From contig JAUXQA010000453.1 of the NCBI GenBank assembly GCA_030683195.1, positions 1 to 11,347 of the forward strand: 11,347 nucleotides of DNA, given 5' to 3'. Source of the DNA: Rhodoferax sp. (GTDB lineage Bacteria > Pseudomonadota > Gammaproteobacteria > Burkholderiales > Burkholderiaceae_C). Numbering within the stretch: the stretch's first letter is position 1; the number at the start of each line of letters is the position of its first letter. Shown piece after piece: positions 5,841 to 11,347 of the stretch. Under the pieces are notes generated by a model. The model searched no databases, had not been told where the DNA came from, and was given only the letters and a program-made list of their open reading frames with translations. Made by a program: the position numbers and the translations under genes.

Positions 5841-6806
5841 TCAATTGAAAGAGCCAATGCGCTTGAGGCTGCTGAAGTTCATCCAGACGAAAAACGCGCG
5901 GCCCACAATGTTCTTGTCAGGCACAAAGCCCCAGAAACGTGAATCCAGCGAGTTGTCGCGGTTGTCACCCATCATGAAATAGTGCCCTTCAGGCACCTTG
6001 CACACCACACCTTCGACACTGTAACGGCAGTTTTCCTTGAACGCAAAGTCCTCGGCACCCGGCACAAAGGCGGGCCGGTCGTCGTCGTTCAAAATGCCGT
6101 GCTTCTTCTCTCCCAGGGATTCCTCAAATTGCTTGAAATAGCGCATGGTGTCCTGGTCAAAGAACTCGGGCAAGGCCACGGTGTCAATAACTTTGCCATT
6201 GATGCTCAAACGCTTGTTCAGGTAGGCGACCTCATCGCCGGGGATGCCGACCACGCGCTTGATGTAATCGAGGCTGGGTTTGGGGGGGTACCTGAAGACC
6301 ATCACATCCCCACGCGCAGGTGCAGTGCCGTCAGTGATCTTTTTGTTGATGACCGGCAGGCGCACACCGTAGTGGAATTTATTGACCAGAATCAGGTCAC
6401 CCACCAGCAGTGTAGGAATCATGGAGCCCGACGGAATCTTGAACGGCTCAAACAAAAACGAGCGCAAGAAAAACACGGCCATGATCACCGGGAACAAGCC
6501 TGCCGTCCAGTCCAGCCACCAAGGCTGGGCCAACAGACGGCTTTGGGCGGCTGTCACGTCGTCGTCCACCTGGTTGATGCCCAGCTTGCCGAGTTCACCC
6601 CGGCGCCGAACGGCTTCGGCCGCCATCAAGGCGGCGGCTTGGCGACGCTGCGGCAAGAAGTAAAAGCGCTCCGCCAGCCAGTACACCCCGGTGACCACGG
6701 TTGCCAAAAATAGCAACAAGGCAAAATTGCCCTCGACCATGCCGAAGTACCAAGCCCCGACATAACCAACAAAGGCCGCGAGAATAAAAGAGGTCAAAAC
6801 TTGCAT
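5841..6806 (-). CDS. lepB: Signal peptidase I (leader peptidase)
   Basis: LepB is the inner-membrane Ser/Lys protease that removes signal peptides from Sec- and Tat-exported proteins. The family boxes are all present. The catalytic serine is S128 in FKIPSGSMIPTLL and the general-base lysine is K183 in DYIKRVVGIPGDEV. The C-terminal GDNRDNSLDSRFWGFVP starts at 280. Hydrophobic stretches lie at about 3-22, 28-45 and 103-119, so the catalytic domain faces the periplasm after the last one. The length of 321 residues is near that of the E. coli enzyme. ATG 6806 shares one base with the lepA stop (TAATG), so translation is coupled. The lepA-lepB pairing is widely conserved. Confidence 0.97.
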   Translation of the reverse strand: MQVLTSFILAAFVGYVGAWYFGMVEGNFALLLFLATVVTGVYWLAERFYFLPQRRQAAALMAAEAVRRRGELGKLGINQVDDDVTAAQSRLLAQPWWLDWTAGLFPVIMAVFFLRSFLFEPFKIPSGSMIPTLLVGDLILVNKFHYGVRLPVINKKITDGTAPARGDVMVFRYPPKPSLDYIKRVVGIPGDEVAYLNKRLSINGKVIDTVALPEFFDQDTMRYFKQFEESLGEKKHGILNDDDRPAFVPGAEDFAFKENCRYSVEGVVCKVPEGHYFMMGDNRDNSLDSRFWGFVPDKNIVGRAFFVWMNFSSLKRIGSFN

Positions 6807-8617
6807 TAGCCGTCCACCTGCAAAATTGCGAGGAAGGCCTCTTGCGGCACCTCGACCGATCCGATTTGTTTCATGCGTTTCTTACCTTCTTTTTGTCTGT
6901 CGAGCAGCTTGCGTTTACGGGAAATATCGCCGCCATAACACTTGGCGATCACGTTCTTGCGCAGTGCCTTGATGGTCTCTCGCGCAATGATGTTGGCTCC
7001 GATGGCCGCCTGAATGGCGACGTCAAACATCTGGCGCGAGATAACTTCACGCATCTTGGCCACCACGGCACGGCCGCGGTATTGCGACTGTGAGCGGTGC
7101 ACGATGATCGACAATGCATCGACCTTTTCACCATTGAGCAAGATGTCAACCTTGACGACATCGGCGGCACGGTATTCCTTGAACTCGTAATCCATGGACG
7201 CATAGCCCCGGGAGACCGATTTGAGCTTGTCAAAAAAGTCCAGAACAATCTCCGCCAGTGGCATCTCATAGGTGAGCATGACCTGGCGGCCGTGATAGGC
7301 CATGTTCATCTGCACGCCGCGCTTCTGGTTGGCCAGCGTCATCACTGCGCCCACATAGTCTTGCGGCATGTACAAATGCACGGTCACGATCGGCTCGCAC
7401 ACTTCGTCCTGACGCCCGTGGTCCGGCATTTTGGAGGGGTTTTCCACCATCCTGATCTCGCCATCAACGCCCACCACCTGGTACACCACGCTGGGTGCTG
7501 TGGTGATCAGGTCCTGGTCAAACTCACGCTCCAGGCGCTCCTGCACGATCTCCATGTGCAACAGACCCAAAAATCCGCAGCGAAAGCCAAAGCCAAGCGC
7601 TTGGGACACCTCGGGCTCGTAGTGCAGGGACGCATCGTTGAGCTTGAGCTTCTCCAGACTGTCGCGCAAACCCTCATACTGGTTGGCCTCGGTGGGGTAC
7701 AAACCAGCAAACACCTGCGGCTGAATTTCCTTAAAACCGGGCAAGGCCTCGGTGGCTGTGAAAGCAGCGCCACCTGTGCCGGGCTTGATCAGCGTGACGG
7801 TGTCGCCCACCTTGGCCGCCTGCAACTCACGAATACCGGCAATGATGTAGCCCACCTCACCGGCCTCCAGCGAATTGCGCGGCTCGTTGGCTGGTGTGAA
7901 CACGCCCACGTTGTCGGCGTTGTAAGTGGCGCCGGTAGCCATCATCTTGATGCGCTCGCCTTTGCCCAAGCGCCCGTCGACCACACGCACCAACATCACC
8001 ACGCCTACGTAGTTGTCAAACCAGCTGTCAATGATCATGGCGCGCAAGGCACCGTCGGCATTGCCTTTGGGCGGCGGCACGCGAGCCACCACGGCCTCCA
8101 GAATTTCGTCAATACCCATACCGGTTTTGGCGGAACAGGGAATGGCATCGGTGGCATCAATGCCAATAACGTCTTCAATTTCCAGTTTGGCGTTGTCCGG
8201 GTCGGCGTTGGGCAAATCCATCTTGTTCAAGACGGGAACCACCTCCACACCCAGTTCCAGCGCCGTGTAGCAGTTGGCAACCGTTTGCGCCTCGACGCCC
8301 TGACTGGCATCCACCACCAACAAGGCACCTTCACAGGCCGACAGGGAGCGACTCACCTCGTACGAGAAGTCCACGTGCCCGGGGGTGTCGATCAAATTGA
8401 GGTTGTAGGTCTTGCCATCAAGCGCCTTGTACTGGAGCGCAGCCGTCTGGGCTTTGATGGTGATGCCGCGCTCTTTCTCGATGTCCATCGAGTCCAGAAC
8501 CTGGGCTTCCATCTCGCGCGCCTGGAGGCCACCACAGCGCTGTATCAAGCGGTCTGCCAGCGTGGACTTGCCATGATCAATGTGCGCAATGATCGAAAAA
8601 TTTCTGATGTGATTCAT
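6806..8617 (-). CDS. lepA: Elongation factor 4 (LepA), ribosome-associated GTPase
   Basis: LepA is a translational GTPase related to EF-G that affects elongation, ribosome biogenesis and translation initiation, especially under stress. The G motifs are AHIDHGKST (11-19), DTPGH (77-81), NKMD (131-134) and SAK (162-164). GFGFRCGFLGLLHMEIVQER belongs to the EF-G-like domains. The LepA-specific C-terminal domain is recognised by NVIAKCYGGDISRKRKLL and KKRMKQIGSVEVPQEAFLAIL. I place the start at ATG 8617, giving 603 residues with the conserved MNHIRNFSIIAHID beginning. A GTG four codons upstream (8629) would add a non-conserved tail. Neither start has a clear Shine-Dalgarno sequence, which is odd for a conserved gene. 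A strong terminator lies just upstream. Confidence 0.97.
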   Translation of the reverse strand: MNHIRNFSIIAHIDHGKSTLADRLIQRCGGLQAREMEAQVLDSMDIEKERGITIKAQTAALQYKALDGKTYNLNLIDTPGHVDFSYEVSRSLSACEGALLVVDASQGVEAQTVANCYTALELGVEVVPVLNKMDLPNADPDNAKLEIEDVIGIDATDAIPCSAKTGMGIDEILEAVVARVPPPKGNADGALRAMIIDSWFDNYVGVVMLVRVVDGRLGKGERIKMMATGATYNADNVGVFTPANEPRNSLEAGEVGYIIAGIRELQAAKVGDTVTLIKPGTGGAAFTATEALPGFKEIQPQVFAGLYPTEANQYEGLRDSLEKLKLNDASLHYEPEVSQALGFGFRCGFLGLLHMEIVQERLEREFDQDLITTAPSVVYQVVGVDGEIRMVENPSKMPDHGRQDEVCEPIVTVHLYMPQDYVGAVMTLANQKRGVQMNMAYHGRQVMLTYEMPLAEIVLDFFDKLKSVSRGYASMDYEFKEYRAADVVKVDILLNGEKVDALSIIVHRSQSQYRGRAVVAKMREVISRQMFDVAIQAAIGANIIARETIKALRKNVIAKCYGGDISRKRKLLDRQKEGKKRMKQIGSVEVPQEAFLAILQVDG

Positions 8618-8660
8618 CAACGAAGACACTTAAGTGATTGAATTTAAACGGGGCGCCAAG

Positions 8661-8691
8661 AAAAAAGGGCGCATCATGTGTTGACGCGCCC
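8661..8691 (-). terminator. Strong intrinsic terminator upstream of lepA
   Basis: On the minus strand a 9-bp stem GGGCGCGTC / GATGCGCCC (one G-U pair) with a 7-nt loop is followed directly by six T residues. This is a textbook Rho-independent terminator for leftward transcription. It lies about 310 bp after the mucD stop and 44 bp before the lepA ATG. It may end the rseB-mucD transcript, end a short RNA begun near 8725, or act as an attenuator in the lepA leader. Confidence 0.85.
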
Positions 8692-8731
8692 TGAACCAAC
8701 AATCATTGGCAACTGCGAAAGCTGGGCCTTC

Positions 8732-8760
8732 ATTGTAGGCAAAAAGCCAAAAACGTACAG
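8732..8760 (-). promoter_or_regulatory. Possible promoter (TACAAT -10) between mucD and lepA
   Basis: The minus strand has TACAAT at 8737-8732, a 5/6 match to TATAAT. At 17-bp spacing the -35 would be CTGTAC (8760-8755), a poor match. A transcript beginning near 8725 would reach the terminator after about 65 nt. It is the best -10 box I saw near lepA, but support is weak. Confidence 0.3.
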
Positions 8761-8805
8761 CCAAGGGAACAGTTACGCAAGAAGTTGCAGCGCAGCAACA
8801 GGATT

Positions 8806-8839
8806 TTATACACAACTTATTCACACCAACGGTGGATAA
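8806..8839. promoter_or_regulatory. Cluster of three DnaA-box-like 9-mers
   Basis: Two plus-strand 9-mers, TTATACACA (8806-8814) and TTATTCACA (8817-8825), match the relaxed DnaA-box consensus TTATNCACA exactly. They are offset by 11 bp, about one helical turn. A third, TTATCCACC, lies on the minus strand (8839-8831) with one mismatch to TTATCCACA. Such density in 34 bp is unlikely by chance. It resembles DnaA-binding regulatory or titration sites. No initiator gene or obvious AT-rich unwinding region is next to it, so I do not call an origin. Confidence 0.5.
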
Positions 8840-8999
8840 CTTACGGTGCAACCTGGAACAAGTCACTTGGCAAAATCCGGAAGTGATGATTCTAACCAAT
8901 CAAAACAGCCTGCCCATTGAGAGTTAGTACACGCAAACATTACCAACCAAAAGAAAGTCTGAAAATCAATTCCTGACCCTCTTTGGTGAATGGACAGGG

Positions 9000-10466
9000 C
9001 TATTTGGCCAGCCGGATCATCACATACTGATCCCATTCGCCACGGCGAAAGCGAACATTGACGGGCTTGGTCTTGTCAAGCTTGGCCGCAACAGCCTCAA
9101 ATTCCTTGGCGTTGTTCACCTCGGAATTGGCAATAGCCATGATCACGTCACCTTCGCGTAGACCGGCCCGCGCCGCAGCCTCGGTCGCTGCATCCACCTT
9201 GACGCCACCTTTGACTTTGAGCTCTTTCTTTTGTGCATCAGTCAAGTCACTGACGGTCAGGCCCAACAGTTGTCCGGCGGCTGAGGTCTTGGGTTTTTCT
9301 TCCTTGTCACTGGTTTTCTTGACCGGCTTGTCGGCTTCTATCTCGGCAATGGTCACGGTCAACTCTTTGCTGGCACCGCGGCGAAACACCGTCAAGGCAC
9401 TGCGAGTGCCCGGCTTGGTGGCGCCCACCATGCGAGGCAAGTCACTGGACTTCTCAACGGCTTTGCCTTCGAACCTGGTGATGATGTCACCGGCCTCCAC
9501 GCCCGCTTTTTCGGCCGGTGAGCCCACTTCAACGCCACGTACCAGCGCACCCTGGGCTTTACTCAGGCCACTGGCATCGGCTACTTCCTTGGTCACTTGT
9601 TCAATTTGCACGCCGATGCGGCCTCGCGTCACGCGGCCAGTCGATCGCAACTGCTCACTCACGCGAACCGCTTCATCCATCGGGATGGCAAACGAAATAC
9701 CCACGGAGCCACCGGTTCGGGAATAGATCTGACTGTTGATACCCACCACTTCGCCGCGCATGTTGATCAGTGGACCGCCGGAATTACCAGGATTGATCGC
9801 CACGTCGGTCTGGATGAAGGGCAAGTAATCTCCCGTATCGCGCTGCTTGGCGCTGACAATGCCAGCCGTCACGGAATTCTCCAGGCCAAAGGGCGACCCA
9901 ATGGCCATGACCCACTCACCCACCTTCAAACGGCTTACGTCTCCGACTTTCACAGCGGGCAGGCCAGTGGCCTCGATCTTCACCACCGCTACATCACTGC
10001 GCTTGTCGGCACCGATGATCTTGGCCTGGAATTCGCGCTTGTCGGTCAGCGTCACCAGCACCTCATCCGCGCCGTCGACCACATGCGCATTGGTCATGAT
10101 GAATCCGTCTGAAGAAAGGATGAAGCCCGAACCCACACCCCGGGGCTGTGGCTCCTCCTGCGGCTGACCCCGGTTGGGGCGGGGTGTCTGGCGAGGCATG
10201 TTGGGGGCTGGCAAGCCAAAACGCTTGAAAAACTCCAACATCTGCTCTTCAGCGGCATCACCCGAAGCACTGCGCTCAGCCACTTTTTCAAGTGTACGGA
10301 TGTTGACCACCGAGGGCCCCACCTGCTCTACCAAGTCCGTGAAGTCTGGCAGCGCGCGAACTTGCGCGACGGCAGGCGTCAGGGGCGCCAAGGCGACGGA
10401 GGCCGTAACGACCATGGCACCCGCCAGGACGCAGGCATGAACCTTCTTCCAATCGAGATGAATCAT
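9000..10466 (-). CDS. mucD: Periplasmic serine protease Do-like (MucD/DegP/HtrA)
   Basis: An HtrA-family protease and chaperone that degrades misfolded envelope proteins. The MucD type dampens AlgU/sigma-E signalling. The 488-residue protein has a signal peptide (hydrophobic about 12-30, likely cleavage after AVA at 34). The trypsin-like domain has catalytic H128 (TNAHVV), D158 (RSDVAVVKI) and S229 (NPGNSGGPL), all intact. PDZ1 lies at about 280-370 and PDZ2 at about 395-485, with a Lys-rich linker (KPVKKTSDKEEKPKTS) between them. A Pro/Gln-rich loop at about 86-110 precedes the protease core. ATG 10466 has GAAAGG 6 nt upstream. It lies 45 bp after rseB, as in rpoE-rseA-rseB-mucD operons, and its expression is probably sigma-E dependent from a promoter outside the window. 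Confidence 0.96.
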   Translation of the reverse strand: MIHLDWKKVHACVLAGAMVVTASVALAPLTPAVAQVRALPDFTDLVEQVGPSVVNIRTLEKVAERSASGDAAEEQMLEFFKRFGLPAPNMPRQTPRPNRGQPQEEPQPRGVGSGFILSSDGFIMTNAHVVDGADEVLVTLTDKREFQAKIIGADKRSDVAVVKIEATGLPAVKVGDVSRLKVGEWVMAIGSPFGLENSVTAGIVSAKQRDTGDYLPFIQTDVAINPGNSGGPLINMRGEVVGINSQIYSRTGGSVGISFAIPMDEAVRVSEQLRSTGRVTRGRIGVQIEQVTKEVADASGLSKAQGALVRGVEVGSPAEKAGVEAGDIITRFEGKAVEKSSDLPRMVGATKPGTRSALTVFRRGASKELTVTIAEIEADKPVKKTSDKEEKPKTSAAGQLLGLTVSDLTDAQKKELKVKGGVKVDAATEAAARAGLREGDVIMAIANSEVNNAKEFEAVAAKLDKTKPVNVRFRRGEWDQYVMIRLAK

Positions 10467-10472
10467 CTTCGA

Positions 10473-10478
10473 CCTTTC
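10473..10478 (-). promoter_or_regulatory. Ribosome binding site of mucD
   Basis: GAAAGG on the minus strand lies 6 nt before ATG 10466. An earlier ATG in the same leader is out of frame and ends after five codons, so 10466 is the start. The rest of the 45-bp rseB-mucD gap is AT-rich with no hairpin seen. Confidence 0.5.
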
Positions 10479-10511
10479 ATTAAAAACAATAAAAATTACT
10501 CAGAGAAAAAA

Positions 10512-11347
10512 TCAGTCTTTTCGTTCCAGGGCGAGGGCAAAAGCACTCAAAGTGTGCAGCGGCACTTCACCCACCGCTGTAAGCCACCAGATCCCCATGC
10601 GTTGGGTCAGGGTATGGGTTGCACCCATGGTGCGGTGCCCCGGGCTGGTGTGGCGGCTGGCGTCAAAAACATCCACAAACAGCGACACTGACGCCAGGCC
10701 ATCAGAGAAAATCCATTGGAATGTACTGTCCTGAGGCGTCACCGCCGAACCCGCCCTGGCTCGCCTGAAGCAGCTGATCGATTTGAAGCCGGGCACCTCT
10801 TTTTTCAAGACCCAACCCTCGTCAACAGACGTTGTTTTCACCAAGCCCGGCTTTTCGACCCGGTAGCCCTCCGTGTTGCCCATCATCTGGGTCAAATTGG
10901 GCATGCTGACCGGTGCATCGAGTTGAATTTCCGAGAAAGCAGCCTGCTCCAGCACGCTCCCCTGGGCATCAAGGGTCTGCAATTTCACGACCAAACCGGT
11001 TTTTCGCTCGCTCCAGATCCGGTAGCCAAACCGCAAGTTGTCCAGGGGGCGCAACCGGACCACGTCAGCGTCCAGCCCCGCAACACGCTCGTGACCGAAA
11101 GTCTGAACACGGTAAAACTTGGCGATGGACGAGTTGGCCGTTTGCAGCAAATTGGGGAAGAGCCCCAGAGACTCCCGCTTTTCGGAGATGGCCACCCGAC
11201 TGGCTGGCAAAAACGTCATCACCTGGTCATTGCGTCGAAATGTGGAACGCGGCGTTCCGGTCAGGGACTCCACACGCTCCATTTGCTGCTCGCCATCGCA
11301 GGCGTGCCAGATCCGGGCGCTTGACAGCTGGCCCCCAGCCTGGACCA
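10512..11347 (-). CDS. rseB: Sigma-E factor regulatory protein RseB/MucB, C-terminal part, truncated by window edge
   Basis: RseB/MucB is a periplasmic, lipoprotein-carrier-like protein that binds the anti-sigma factor RseA/MucA and shields it from proteolysis, so it is a sensor of outer-membrane stress. The frame is open to the window edge, giving 277 visible residues; the signal peptide and first part of the N-terminal domain are missing. An internal ATG at 11282 is not the start, because the upstream codons encode family-like SSARIWHACDGEQQ running into MERVESLTGTPRSTFRRND. Visible regions are the end of the large N-terminal domain and the smaller C-terminal domain (GWVLKKEVPGFKSIS, FQWIFSDGLASVSLFVD, GIWWLTAVGEVPLHTL). 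It is followed by mucD 45 bp downstream. Confidence 0.92.
   Translation of the reverse strand, partial: VQAGGQLSSARIWHACDGEQQMERVESLTGTPRSTFRRNDQVMTFLPASRVAISEKRESLGLFPNLLQTANSSIAKFYRVQTFGHERVAGLDADVVRLRPLDNLRFGYRIWSERKTGLVVKLQTLDAQGSVLEQAAFSEIQLDAPVSMPNLTQMMGNTEGYRVEKPGLVKTTSVDEGWVLKKEVPGFKSISCFRRARAGSAVTPQDSTFQWIFSDGLASVSLFVDVFDASRHTSPGHRTMGATHTLTQRMGIWWLTAVGEVPLHTLSAFALALERKD

Larger units (their letters stand above)
8618..8999. other. Gene-free spacer between mucD and lepA
   Basis: About 380 bp without a believable protein gene. It holds, from mucD toward lepA, about 160 bp without recognised signals, a DnaA-box-like cluster (8806-8839), a TACAAT -10-like box (8732-8737) and an intrinsic terminator (8661-8691). 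Its length and content suggest a regulatory region or a small RNA rather than simple operon spacing. Confidence 0.6.

Noticed and set aside
7097..8641. Long plus-strand open frame (514 codons) opposite lepA
   Set aside because: It lies entirely antisense to a clear LepA, and its His/Gln/Val-rich translation is the usual shadow of a GC-rich gene.
8806..8839. Chromosomal or plasmid replication origin
   Set aside because: Three DnaA-like boxes alone are not enough: no dnaA, dnaN, rpmH, parAB or rep gene and no clear AT-rich unwinding element are in the window.
8630..8899. Minus-strand open frame of 89 codons in the mucD-lepA spacer
   Set aside because: It spans the terminator and DnaA-like sites, its Cys-rich translation looks like no protein family, and no Shine-Dalgarno sequence precedes it. 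It is treated as non-coding.
10467..10511. Terminator or promoter between rseB and mucD
   Set aside because: The spacer is AT-rich with T runs but has no stem-loop and no convincing -35/-10 pair; it looks like an ordinary intra-operon gap.

Overview
The window looks like a chromosomal housekeeping region of a betaproteobacterium, most likely Burkholderiales/Comamonadaceae (Rhodoferax- or Polaromonas-like). I judge this from protein character (PdxJ, LepA, LepB, MucD and RseB all read as Comamonadaceae-type) and from the gene order rseB-mucD-lepA-lepB-DUF4845-rnc-era-recO-pdxJ-acpS. All recognisable genes lie on the minus strand, so transcription runs from high to low coordinates. No plus-strand gene, tRNA, rRNA, IS element, phage gene or CRISPR array was found.

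Layout in the direction of transcription. (1) 11347-9000: the 3' part of rseB/mucB, then mucD, the tail of an envelope-stress (sigma-E/AlgU) operon. (2) 8999-8618: a gene-free spacer of about 380 bp with a tight cluster of DnaA-box-like 9-mers and a strong intrinsic terminator 44 bp before lepA. (3) 8617-1832: a compact string lepA-lepB-DUF4845-rnc-era-recO-pdxJ-acpS. Its genes overlap by 1-4 nt or are separated by 10-25 nt. It serves translation (LepA), protein export (LepB), RNA processing and ribosome assembly (RNase III, Era), recombination repair (RecO), PLP synthesis (PdxJ) and acyl-carrier-protein activation (AcpS). A hairpin overlapping the acpS stop probably ends the unit. (4) 1831-1639: a regulatory spacer with a 10-bp-phased repeat. 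(5) 1638-1: a likely two-gene unit of a secreted histidine phosphatase and the N-terminal half of a membrane HAMP-containing sensor that runs off the window.

The main anomaly is pdxJ. It is full length and collinear with its family but carries one in-frame TAA at codon 91, with no frameshift. Other points worth a second look are the DnaA-box cluster, the terminator in the apparent lepA leader, the Era N-terminal extension that seems to be encoded by a small dispersed repeat, and the phased AAACTA repeats upstream of the phosphatase. I see no convincing new multi-gene system here: apart from these points the region is ordinary core genome.
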